64,000 bases of DNA from JBHGAV01 sp041946685. GTDB taxonomy: Bacteria > Acidobacteriota > Terriglobia > Bryobacterales > Bryobacteraceae. The DNA lies in NCBI GenBank assembly GCA_041946685.1, contig JBHGAV010000001.1, forward strand, positions 82,648-146,647, written 5' to 3'. Each line of letters opens with the position of its first letter. Positions within the stretch are counted from its first letter, which is position 1. This document shows positions 8,537 to 15,775 of the stretch, in pieces. The position numbers and the translations under genes were made by a program. The notes below the pieces were generated by a model, which worked only from the letters and a program-made list of their open reading frames with translations, was not told where the DNA came from and did not search any database.

Positions 8537-9937
8537 CTAGCGCGCCCGGGCGACGCGGGCCTCCAGGCTCCGCAGCTTGGCCGAAAGCGTGGTCCGCTTC
8601 AGGCGCAGCATGTCCGCGGCCCGCTTCTTGTTACCGCCCGCCTTCCTCAGGGCCTGCTCCAGGATGCTCCATTCAAAGGCGCCGACGGTTTGATCGAAGT
8701 CCAGACCCGTGTCCGGAACCGCGACGACTGCCGGCGCTGCCGCGGCAGCGGGCCTGGGGAGATACCCCGAAGGAATGGGGAAGTCGGCTGGGTTCAGGAC
8801 CTCTCGCCGGCCGCTGAGCACAACGGCCATCTCCACGGCGTTCTCCAGTTGGCGCACATTGCCCGGCCATGAATACCGCGCGAGCCGGTCCAGCGCCTCG
8901 GGGTGAACCTGCTTGACGGGGAGATCCTCGAGCGCGCAGATCTTCTCCACGAAATGCCGCACCAGCAACGGGATGTCCTCCGGCCGGTCCCGCAGCGGCG
9001 GCATGACCAGTGGAACCACGTTCAGGCGGTAGTAGAGATCCTCGCGAAACCGCCCCTGGCGGACCTTCTCAAGCAGATCGGAGTTTGAGGCGGCCACAAA
9101 CCGGATATCGACCCGGACTGTCTCCGAGCTGCCGAGCCTCTGGAATTCCCGCTCCTGAATCGCGCGCAGGAGCTTCACCTGAAGGTCGAGGGGCATGTCC
9201 CCGATCTCGTCCAGCAGCAGCGTACCCCCGTCGGCCTGCTCCAGGCGGCCGATGCGGCTGTTCACCGCGCCGGTGAAGGCTCCCCGAACGTGGCCAAACA
9301 GCTCCGCCTCAAGCAGGGTCTCCGGCAGCGCGCCGCAGTTCACCGTAACCAGCGGCCGGTGCGCCCGGGGTCCCGCCAGGTGGAGTGCCCGCGCCGCGAC
9401 CTCCTTGCCGGTTCCGGTCTCGCCGGTGACCAGCACGGTGCAGCGGCGGGAAGCGACCAGCCGGATCACCTCGATCACACCCCGGATGGGGCGGCTTTCG
9501 CCGACCAGCAGGCGGGTCCACGGCTCAGGCCCGCGGCTGCGGTCGGACGGTACGGGCCGCCGCCAGCGCGACTCCTCCTTGAGGGCCTCCAGGCTCGCCC
9601 CGAGCCGCTCCAGGTCCAGGTTCCCGGCGAAGAAGTGGGCGGCGCCGAGCCCCCCCAGGCGGAAGGCGTCTTCGGGCGTTCCAGTCGGATCGTGAATCAC
9701 GACCGGAGTGAGGGGGTTCAGTCTCTGTACTTCCTCAAGAAACTCGTGGGGGAGCCACCCTTCAAGAGGGAAACTCGCCACCACCAGGTCCGCGCCCACC
9801 GATCGCAGGTAGGAAAGAGCTTCTGAAGGACCTGGAACAAAGTCGCAATCGTAGCCGATAAGTGCTTCGGAGAGGCTGGCGCCTCCCGGAGCCGGCGTTT
9901 GGGGATGAACCCATAATAGCCGAGCTTTTGAAGACAT
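8537..9937 (-). CDS. Sigma-54-dependent transcriptional activator with degenerate receiver, probable flagellar regulator
   Basis: A 466-residue NtrC-family activator. Residues 1-115 look like a receiver, but the residue aligned with the phospho-acceptor Asp appears to be Ser (position ~55, in 'DLVVASFPLEGW'), so phosphorylation is unlikely, as in FleQ/FlbD-type regulators. The AAA+ domain (~140-380) has Walker A GETGTGKE at 172-179, the sigma-54 contact motif GAFTGA at 219-224 and Walker B 'GTLLLDEIGD'. The C-terminus is a Fis-type helix-turn-helix ('GGNKKRAADMLRLKRTTLSA'). I prefer ATG 9937 over an upstream start at 10000 because the receiver fold begins there. It sits between two flagellar gene blocks, so flagellar control is inferred from context. 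Confidence 0.88.
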   Translation of the reverse strand: MSSKARLLWVHPQTPAPGGASLSEALIGYDCDFVPGPSEALSYLRSVGADLVVASFPLEGWLPHEFLEEVQRLNPLTPVVIHDPTGTPEDAFRLGGLGAAHFFAGNLDLERLGASLEALKEESRWRRPVPSDRSRGPEPWTRLLVGESRPIRGVIEVIRLVASRRCTVLVTGETGTGKEVAARALHLAGPRAHRPLVTVNCGALPETLLEAELFGHVRGAFTGAVNSRIGRLEQADGGTLLLDEIGDMPLDLQVKLLRAIQEREFQRLGSSETVRVDIRFVAASNSDLLEKVRQGRFREDLYYRLNVVPLVMPPLRDRPEDIPLLVRHFVEKICALEDLPVKQVHPEALDRLARYSWPGNVRQLENAVEMAVVLSGRREVLNPADFPIPSGYLPRPAAAAAPAVVAVPDTGLDFDQTVGAFEWSILEQALRKAGGNKKRAADMLRLKRTTLSAKLRSLEARVARAR

Positions 9938-9985
9938 GTGAACGTCAACCAATATCGGCGGGCGAGGACGAGACTTTATGCGCTG

Positions 9986-10024
9986 AACCCGGCAAGTCAC
10001 TACCTGTCAGGTATTTACCGGGTT
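9986..10024. promoter_or_regulatory. Nested inverted repeat, candidate operator upstream of flgM
   Basis: Outer arms AACCCGG (9986-9992) and CCGGGTT (10018-10024) enclose a palindrome TACCTG-T-CAGGTA (10001-10013). The element lies between the divergent sigma-54 activator gene and the sigma-28 promoter of flgM, 6 nt upstream of its -35 box. It is well placed to be an operator for the activator (autoregulation or control of the late genes). Alternatively it could simply form a hairpin in the leader RNA of the activator. The symmetry is directly visible. The role is inference. Confidence 0.55.
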
Positions 10025-10030
10025 GGTGTC

Positions 10031-10057
10031 TAAAGTTTTCCCAAAACGGACCGATGG
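10031..10057 (+). promoter_or_regulatory. Sigma-28 (FliA) promoter of the flgM-flgN-flgK-flgL operon
   Basis: TAAAGTTT at 10031-10038, an 11-nt spacer, and ACCGATGG at 10050-10057 match the enterobacterial sigma-28 consensus TAAAGTTT-N11-GCCGATAA in the whole -35 box, the exact spacing and the CCGAT core of the -10. Transcription should start near 10064. This excludes ATG 10054 (inside the -10) as the flgM start and supports ATG 10102. The cognate sigma factor gene lies 3 kb upstream. Confidence 0.85.
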
Positions 10058-10101
10058 GAATGACGGGAGGAAGTGCCTCGGTCCAGTCCAGCGGGGGACA
10101 A

Positions 10102-10443
10102 ATGAGAGTTGATGATCGACACCTGGCCGGCAACCAAGCGGTCCAGTCCGGCAAGACTGCCAGTCCGCAGGAGATAGAGCGGCTCAACGAGCCCCGGCAG
10201 GCGGAGTCCCGTTCGACGGGCGGTTCCGATCGTGTGGAACTATCCAATCTGACGGGTGGTCTGGCGCGCGCACTGGAGGCTATCGCACAGCAGAAAGCCA
10301 GCCAAGTGGAGCGTCTGGCTCAGGACTACGCCTCCGGACGCTATCAGGTGGACGCGCGCGAGGTCAGCCGTGCCATGGTTGCCGAGATGCGCGCAGACAG
10401 GGCGGTGTCCCGTGAAGCAGGGGGCCCTTCGGGCGACTCCTGA
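10102..10443 (+). CDS. flgM: FlgM, anti-sigma-28 factor
   Basis: A 113-residue protein from ATG 10102. The C-terminal part matches FlgM: 'DRVELSNLTGGLARALEAIA', then a helix with 'QVERLAQDYASGRYQVDARE' and 'VSRAMVAEMRAD', corresponding to the sigma-binding helices and the 'G-x-Y-x-V/D' signature. FlgM holds FliA inactive until it is exported through the completed hook. The low-complexity polar N-terminus fits an intrinsically disordered export signal. The gene is directly behind a sigma-28 promoter, giving the known negative feedback, and heads an operon with flgN-like, flgK and flgL. Confidence 0.83.
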   Translation: MRVDDRHLAGNQAVQSGKTASPQEIERLNEPRQAESRSTGGSDRVELSNLTGGLARALEAIAQQKASQVERLAQDYASGRYQVDAREVSRAMVAEMRADRAVSREAGGPSGDS

Positions 10444-10466
10444 GAAGGCGGTCGGGGCCGGCCAAC

Positions 10467-10835
10467 ATGAAGCAGCGGGAGATGGAGCAGAATCTGGCGT
10501 TCGCCGGAGCGGCGGTGTCCGGGGCCATGCGGATGGCCTCTCAACCCACGCCCGAGGCGCTCGACAACTGCGCGGCAGAGCTCGCGCGGGCACGACGGCA
10601 TCTGGAAGATCTCACCACAGCGCCCGCACCGGCCGAAGCTGCCGGCCGCTCCAGCGTCCGCACGGGGCTTGAGCAGTTGAACCGGTCGCTTGTCCGCCTG
10701 CGCAACCTGCTCGACAACGCGGCTGGATACTGGGCCGGATGGATACAGCTCAGAGACGCAATGGCCGCCGGATATACGGGACAGGGAGAGGCCGCGCAGG
10801 TTCCCCGGCCCGGCAGGTTGTCCCTGGAGGGCTAA
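10467..10835 (+). CDS. flgN: FlgN-like flagellar export chaperone
   Basis: A 122-residue, mostly helical protein between flgM and flgK, the usual place of FlgN, the chaperone that brings FlgK and FlgL to the export gate. Sequence similarity to characterised FlgN is weak. The visible features are a long amphipathic helix around residues 25-55, a second in residues ~65-95 ('GLEQLNRSLVRLRNLLDNA') and a low-complexity C-terminus, the layout expected of FlgN. The call rests mainly on position and size. It ends 5 nt before flgK. Confidence 0.62.
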   Translation: MKQREMEQNLAFAGAAVSGAMRMASQPTPEALDNCAAELARARRHLEDLTTAPAPAEAAGRSSVRTGLEQLNRSLVRLRNLLDNAAGYWAGWIQLRDAMAAGYTGQGEAAQVPRPGRLSLEG

Positions 10836-10840
10836 TCCCC

Positions 10841-12280
10841 ATGTCGAACCTCCTCACATCGCTGGCTTCGTCCGCCAACGCCTTGCGGGTGTTCGAGCGC
10901 GCGCTGGTAGTCAGCCAAAACAACGTCGCTAACGCTTCCACCCAGGGATACGCCAAGCAGCGGCTGTCGCTTGAGGCGGCCCAGTTCGACCCGGCTGTCG
11001 GTCTGATCGGCGGGCTTCGCGCCGGCGAGGTGTTGACCGCCCGCGATCAATACGCCGAGCAGGCCGTACGCAGACAACTGGAGTCCTTGGGTTACCACTC
11101 CCAGATGGCCGAAAGCTTGGCTGCCATTGAATCGGTCTTCGACGTCACGGGAGATCAGGGGATTGTAGGGGCGCTGAACGAGCTGTTCACCAGCTTCTCG
11201 GCGTGGAGCCTCGAGCCGGACAGCAACACGGCCCGCCAAGCCGTCCTCGAAAAGGCCCAGAGTCTGGCGCAATCCTTTGCACAGGCCAGCACCAGCCTGG
11301 AAAGAGCCTTCGTCGATACCGGCAGGCAGATTCGTGAGACGGTGGAACGGGTCAACCAGATCGGCGCGGAACTGAGGGAGTATAACACCGCGTTGCGTCA
11401 AGGGGGGCAGGACGACGCCGGATTGGACACCAAAGTGCAAAACGCTTTGGAGGAGCTGTCGGAACTGGTCAGTTTCACCACGCTGCGACAGGAAGACGGC
11501 TCGGTGACCGTGCTCCTCGGAGGTCAAACGCCCTTGCTGATCGGCGAGCATCTGTATTCTCTGAGGATCAGCTTCGACACCCCCTCGGATCCCCCCCCTG
11601 ACTATCCCGGCGCCGCAGCGCCAGCGCGGTTGCTCGGGGGGGATGGGCAGGAAATCACGCAGCAAATCTCGGGAGGGCGGCTGGCGGGCTTGATCGACGT
11701 TCGAAACACCGTTCTTCCCTCCCTGGCTGGCGACGCGTACCATGTTGGAGATCTCAACGTGTTGGCCAAGTCCGTGGCCGACCGGATCAACCAGATCCTG
11801 GCCGCCGGCAATGTCTCAGATGGGCCGCCGCCCGTGGCGGGGGCCCCTCTGTTCACCTATGACGCAACCAACGATGCCAGGGCAGCCGCCACCTTCGCCC
11901 TCGACCCTGGTATCACAGCGGCCAAGCTGGCCGCGATCAGTCCCGGCCCACCCTATGTGAGCAACGGAGCCGCGCTGCAACTGGCGAGTCTGGCCAGCCC
12001 GCAGGACGAGGCGGACAGGATCGACGGTTTCAGCTATGTCGAGTACTACGGACGGATCGCGGGCAACGTCGGCCGGCTTCTCACAGATGCCGAGAATGCC
12101 AAGGACTTCAAGACCCAGATGGTGACTCAGGCCAGGAGTCTGCGCACCGAGTTGTCCGGGGTCTCCCTGGATGAAGAAGCCATCCGGATCGTTGAGTTTC
12201 AAAGGGCGTATCAGGCCAACGCCAAGATGATCAGCGTACTGAGCGACTTGACGGAAATCGCCCTCGGGCTGCTCGGCTGA
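10841..12280 (+). CDS. flgK: FlgK, hook-filament junction protein 1
   Basis: A 479-residue protein. The N-terminus carries the conserved flagellar axial motif ('ERALVVSQNNVANASTQGYA'), and the C-terminus the matching 'GVSLDEEAIRIVEFQRAYQA', which form the D0/D1 coiled coils joining hook and filament. ATG 10841 is preferred over an in-frame start at 10739, because GGAGG lies at 10826-10830 and the axial motif must be near the N-terminus. It is exported by the FliPQR/FlhAB gate encoded upstream and followed 13-19 nt later by flgL. Confidence 0.93.
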   Translation: MSNLLTSLASSANALRVFERALVVSQNNVANASTQGYAKQRLSLEAAQFDPAVGLIGGLRAGEVLTARDQYAEQAVRRQLESLGYHSQMAESLAAIESVFDVTGDQGIVGALNELFTSFSAWSLEPDSNTARQAVLEKAQSLAQSFAQASTSLERAFVDTGRQIRETVERVNQIGAELREYNTALRQGGQDDAGLDTKVQNALEELSELVSFTTLRQEDGSVTVLLGGQTPLLIGEHLYSLRISFDTPSDPPPDYPGAAAPARLLGGDGQEITQQISGGRLAGLIDVRNTVLPSLAGDAYHVGDLNVLAKSVADRINQILAAGNVSDGPPPVAGAPLFTYDATNDARAAATFALDPGITAAKLAAISPGPPYVSNGAALQLASLASPQDEADRIDGFSYVEYYGRIAGNVGRLLTDAENAKDFKTQMVTQARSLRTELSGVSLDEEAIRIVEFQRAYQANAKMISVLSDLTEIALGLLG

Positions 12281-12299
12281 CCCTCTCGGAGGATTGCAT

Positions 12300-13220
12300 A
12301 TGATCACCAACCTTGACCCTTCTTCGGAGAGATTCCTACTCGATCTGGCACGCATCCAGAAATCCATCGGCACCGCCACCCAGACCATTTCATCGGGCCT
12401 TAAAGTCACCAGCCCCTCGGACGCGCCCGACCAGATCAGCGACATCTTGCAGATCTATGCCGACATCGAGCGCAACGCGCAGATCCGGACGAATCTGGGC
12501 CGCATCAGCGCTGAGGTTCAGACCGCCCAGTCCACACTGGAGACGGCGGCTCGCCTCGTCGATCGGGCCCGCGTGCTCGCCTCCCAGGGGGCCAGCACCA
12601 ACCAGACTGCCGAGACGCGCCAGACCCTGGCCACCGAAGTCACGGCGCTGCTCGAGCAGTTGGTCAACGCCAGCCGGACAATCGTGGAGAACAGGTACAT
12701 CTTCAGTGGCGACCAGGACCAGGCTCCCCAGTATCAGGTGAATCTGGCGAATCCCAACGGCGTGGATCGGCTGCTGACCGCCGCCGCCTCGCGACAGGTC
12801 CAGCACCCGAGCGGCGTCACATTTACCGTTTCCAGAACCGCGCAGGAGATTTTTGACAACCGGAACGCTGACGACACGCTGGCCTCGGATAATGTCTTTG
12901 CAGCGGTCAACGGCCTCAGACTCGCTCTTGAAGGCAACGATGAGGCAGGGATCGACGCCGCTCTGGTGGCCCTGAGAAGCGCGGGGACCCATCTCAACGA
13001 GGCGCTCAGCTTCTACGGCACAGCACAGAACAAGTTGGACGAGGCGGTTGACTTCTCAAGCAGACTCGAGCTTCGGCTGAAGACGGAGCTGAGCAACCGC
13101 CGCGATGCCGATCTCACGGAGGCCATTCTGGAGTTGGAGCGGAGCAAAACACACGAACAGGCGGCGCTGGGCGCCAGAAGCCTCATGCCCCAGACCAGTC
13201 TCTTCGATTTCCTCAGCTAG
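12300..13220 (+). CDS. flgL: FlgL, hook-filament junction protein 3
   Basis: A 306-residue flagellin-superfamily protein. The N-terminal helix contains 'SGLKVTSPSDAPDQISDILQ' and the coiled-coil 'AQSTLETAARLVDRARVLAS', with 'NRYIFSGDQ' after it. The C-terminal helix 'LTEAILELERSKTHEQAALGA' pairs with it. FlgL joins FlgK to the filament. CGGAGGA at 12287-12293 favours ATG 12300 over TTG 12294. It is the last gene of the sigma-28 operon. No flagellin gene is seen in the window. Confidence 0.92.
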   Translation: MITNLDPSSERFLLDLARIQKSIGTATQTISSGLKVTSPSDAPDQISDILQIYADIERNAQIRTNLGRISAEVQTAQSTLETAARLVDRARVLASQGASTNQTAETRQTLATEVTALLEQLVNASRTIVENRYIFSGDQDQAPQYQVNLANPNGVDRLLTAAASRQVQHPSGVTFTVSRTAQEIFDNRNADDTLASDNVFAAVNGLRLALEGNDEAGIDAALVALRSAGTHLNEALSFYGTAQNKLDEAVDFSSRLELRLKTELSNRRDADLTEAILELERSKTHEQAALGARSLMPQTSLFDFLS

Positions 13221-13262
13221 CGGCCGGGCCGGGCCGGCGGACTCCTTGGTAGAATTGCGGTC

Positions 13263-13637
13263 ATGATCATTGGAATCGAGCATGTCGCGATCGCATCCCC
13301 CGATCCCCGGAAACTCGTTCAGTGGTACGTGGAGAACCTGGGATTCACCGTCAACTACGACTCGGGGAGCACGGTGTTCGTCAAGGCGTCCAACGGGTCG
13401 ATGATCGAGTTCATCAGCTCGGAGGGCGCCCTGGGCGCTGTGACCCTGAAGGATCCCGGTCTCCGGCACCTGGCATTGCAGACAAGCGATTTTGACGCCG
13501 ACTACGCCAGACTCAAGGCCGCGGGCGTCAAATTCGCCGCCGACCCGGTGTACGGCACAGGCGTGAAGGTCGTGTTCTTCTCGGACCCCGAGGGGAACTT
13601 CCTGCACCTGGTGCAGAGGGAACGGCCGCTTCCATAA
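13263..13637 (+). CDS. VOC-family (glyoxalase/dioxygenase-like) protein
   Basis: A 124-residue single vicinal-oxygen-chelate domain. The start 'IEHVAIASPDPRKLVQWYVENLGF' carries the first metal-ligand His (residue ~7), a second His lies in 'GLRHLALQTSDF', and 'FFSDPEGNFLHLVQ' gives the last conserved strand with an acidic ligand. Members act as glyoxalases, epimerases or dioxygenases. The substrate cannot be told. A TAGAAT hexamer lies just upstream of the start and may be a -10 box. The gene stands alone between flgL and a convergent phosphoribosyltransferase. Confidence 0.82.
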   Translation: MIIGIEHVAIASPDPRKLVQWYVENLGFTVNYDSGSTVFVKASNGSMIEFISSEGALGAVTLKDPGLRHLALQTSDFDADYARLKAAGVKFAADPVYGTGVKVVFFSDPEGNFLHLVQRERPLP

Positions 13638-13648
13638 CGCCTGCCACC

Positions 13649-14263
13649 TTAGACCCGGATCTTCTCCAGAGGTATGCCCTGTTTGCACAGCAGGCAGGTG
13701 GCCGCGTCCTGGGAATAGATGGCCTCCAGCTTGGCCAGGTAGTAGAACGGGAGCGGGCCGAAGCCGGCATGGCCGGGGGCCGGCTGGTAGATCACGACCG
13801 CCACGCCGACTACCTGGGCCCCGCTGGACTCGACCAGCCCCTTCAGCTCCCGGATTTTCGAGCCGGTGCGCAGGAGGTCGTCCACAAGCAGCACCCTCTC
13901 GCCGGGAGTCTGCTCCAGATACTGGCGGAAACGCATCGGCTCGCCGGCGGCTTCGCGCTCAGCCCAGTAGACCTGGTGGGCGCGCAGGGCCTCGCACACG
14001 CCGTAAGCCACGGGCAGCCCTCCGGTGGCCGGCGCCACCACCGACAGTTCCGGGATCAAGGCGCGAATCTCCGGGTTGGCGCGCACCAGCCGGCTCAGAC
14101 CCACGCTCAGAGTCTTGGCGTGCTGGTGGTAGCGCATGGCCAGGGGCACCTGCAAGTAGTCGTCGGCGTGCAGCCCGCTCGGGTACTCGAAATGACCGCG
14201 CCTCAGCGCCCCGGTCTCTCCAAGAAGGGCAACCACTTCTTCCTGCGTCGGTACGAGGTGCAT
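13649..14263 (-). CDS. Orotate-phosphoribosyltransferase-like protein
   Basis: A 204-residue type I phosphoribosyltransferase. The PRPP-binding loop is 'ERVLLVDDLLRTGSK' (residues ~120-134), and the upstream 'LSVVAPATGGLPVAYGVCEAL' supplies the flexible-loop side. The overall order resembles PyrE, but the C-terminus is extended and ends in a Cys-x2-Cys ('CLLCKQGIPLEKI') seen in some OPRT-like proteins of unknown substrate. It starts 3 nt after the stop of the sugar transferase and is almost certainly co-transcribed with it. Whether it makes OMP or serves another nucleobase salvage step is open. Confidence 0.8.
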   Translation of the reverse strand: MHLVPTQEEVVALLGETGALRRGHFEYPSGLHADDYLQVPLAMRYHQHAKTLSVGLSRLVRANPEIRALIPELSVVAPATGGLPVAYGVCEALRAHQVYWAEREAAGEPMRFRQYLEQTPGERVLLVDDLLRTGSKIRELKGLVESSGAQVVGVAVVIYQPAPGHAGFGPLPFYYLAKLEAIYSQDAATCLLCKQGIPLEKIRV

Positions 14264-14266
14264 GGC

Positions 14267-15691
14267 TCAATAGGCTCCTTTCCCCGTGACAACCCTCGGA
14301 ATCGTCTCCAGTAGTATCCTCCAGTCCAGCCCCAGGGACCAGGTGTCGATGTACTGCATGTCCAGCTTCATCCAGTCGTCGAACTCCACGTCGTCGCGTC
14401 CTGCCAGTGTCCACAGACAGGTGAGCCCCGGGCGCATGCGCAGCCGCCGGCGCTGCCAGCGCTGGTAACGGTCAACCTCCTCCGCCACCGAGGGACGGGG
14501 GCCCACCAGCGACATGTCGCCCTTGAGCACGTTCCACAACTGAGGCAACTCGTCGATCGAGAACTTGCGCAGGAAGCGCCCAATCGGCGTCACCCGCGGA
14601 TCATCTTTGAGTTTGAATGCCGTCTTCTTGTCGCTTAGATGCTCCAGGCCGGCCTTGAGCTGTTCGGCGTCGGCCCTCATGGAGCGGAACTTGTAGAGCA
14701 CAAATCGCCGCCCATTCAGGCCGCAACGCTCCTGCCGGAAGATCGCCGGCCCCGGTGACGTTAGCCTGACCGCCACAGCCACGGCCAGCAAGAAGGGCAG
14801 CAGGATGATCAAGCCCGCCGCCGACACGACCACGTCGATCAGCCGCTTCAGCATCAGGCGGATCTCGTCGTGGGGCGTCGCCGAGAAAGTCAACAGCGGC
14901 ACCTGTCCCAGCTTCTCCAGATAGATGGAGCTGTTGACATGCGGGAAGAAGTCCACCACCACCCGGGTTCGCACGCCCTCCTCATCGCACAACAGGAACA
15001 CCTCCTCCAGTTCCGCAAGCTGCCTGCTGTCCACCGCGAAGAGAACCTCGTCGATCACGCGGGCGCTCAACAACCCGGGAAGGTCCGCCAGGGGATGGAC
15101 CGCGTAAGCCGCCCCGAGCCGGACCTCACGTGGGGCCGGTTCGGACCCATCCTCGACGAAACCGACCAGACGCACCCCATACCGTGCCGCCGCTTCCAAG
15201 TCTCTCCCCAGCCGCCGTGCACGCTCCCCCAGCCCGACGACCAACACATAGTGCGGCGCGCCGAATCCGCTCTTGACCAGCCAGACCAGTCTTCCCGATG
15301 AGAGCCTGAATAGAACCAGCAACGCCAGACTGTAGACCCCGAACAAACCAATGAAGAACCGGCTCAGGTCCAGGCGCAACGCATACTGAAAGAGGGCCAC
15401 ACCGGCCGTGCCCAGCAGACACTGCCGGAGCGCGTCGCGCAGCATCACACGCGGATTGCCCGAGTCCAGCCGGTCGTATACCTGGAACCACAGACCCAGA
15501 CCGAGATACAGGAGAACCGCGATACCCAGCAGGAGAGCCTTCTCCGGGAGTCTCAGGTAAAACTCCCGTTCGAGGTCGAGATGGAACCTGGTCTGATAGG
15601 CTGCCTCGAAAGCGAGGGCCGCGAGCAGAACGTCCGTCAACCCGAACAACAGCCTTACTTTGCGATGGTGGCGGCTGAACACCTCAGCCAT
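14267..15691 (-). CDS. Polyprenyl-phosphate sugar-1-phosphate transferase initiating exopolysaccharide synthesis
   Basis: A 474-residue membrane enzyme of the WbaP/EpsE type. About four N-terminal helices (residues ~15-130) are followed by a nucleotide-binding-like cytosolic domain (~140-270), one more helix (~285-305) and the catalytic bacterial-sugar-transferase domain (PF02397). Signatures are 'KRLIDVVVSAAGLIILLPF', 'YKFRSMRADAE', 'RFLRKFSIDELPQLWNVLKG' (catalytic Asp-Glu) and 'MSLVGPRPSV'. It transfers a hexose-1-phosphate from a UDP-sugar to undecaprenyl phosphate. No other polysaccharide genes are nearby, so the polymer is unknown. Confidence 0.9.
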   Translation of the reverse strand: MAEVFSRHHRKVRLLFGLTDVLLAALAFEAAYQTRFHLDLEREFYLRLPEKALLLGIAVLLYLGLGLWFQVYDRLDSGNPRVMLRDALRQCLLGTAGVALFQYALRLDLSRFFIGLFGVYSLALLVLFRLSSGRLVWLVKSGFGAPHYVLVVGLGERARRLGRDLEAAARYGVRLVGFVEDGSEPAPREVRLGAAYAVHPLADLPGLLSARVIDEVLFAVDSRQLAELEEVFLLCDEEGVRTRVVVDFFPHVNSSIYLEKLGQVPLLTFSATPHDEIRLMLKRLIDVVVSAAGLIILLPFLLAVAVAVRLTSPGPAIFRQERCGLNGRRFVLYKFRSMRADAEQLKAGLEHLSDKKTAFKLKDDPRVTPIGRFLRKFSIDELPQLWNVLKGDMSLVGPRPSVAEEVDRYQRWQRRRLRMRPGLTCLWTLAGRDDVEFDDWMKLDMQYIDTWSLGLDWRILLETIPRVVTGKGAY

Positions 15692-15735
15692 GAGAATACC
15701 AAAGGGCGCCAGGCCGGAGCCTCGGCCTCAGGATC

Positions 15736-15741
15736 TATAAT
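15736..15741 (+). promoter_or_regulatory. -10 box for the alpha-glucuronidase gene
   Basis: A perfect TATAAT 35 nt before the ATG at 15776, inside the 84-nt divergent gap. No good TTGACA partner is visible 16-18 nt upstream, so an activator may be needed. Directly seen hexamer, inferred role. Confidence 0.45.
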
Positions 15742-15775
15742 CGAAGTGCCTGGCACGGCAAGTGGAGGGACTCCC

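Noticed and set aside
10054..10101. Earlier start for FlgM at ATG 10054
   Set aside because: It lies inside the -10 box of the sigma-28 promoter and upstream of the expected transcription start.
13221..13250. GCCGG-type short repeats after flgL as a terminator
   Set aside because: Three near-tandem GGCCGG units give ambiguous pairing and no T-tract follows. Treated as GC-rich noise.
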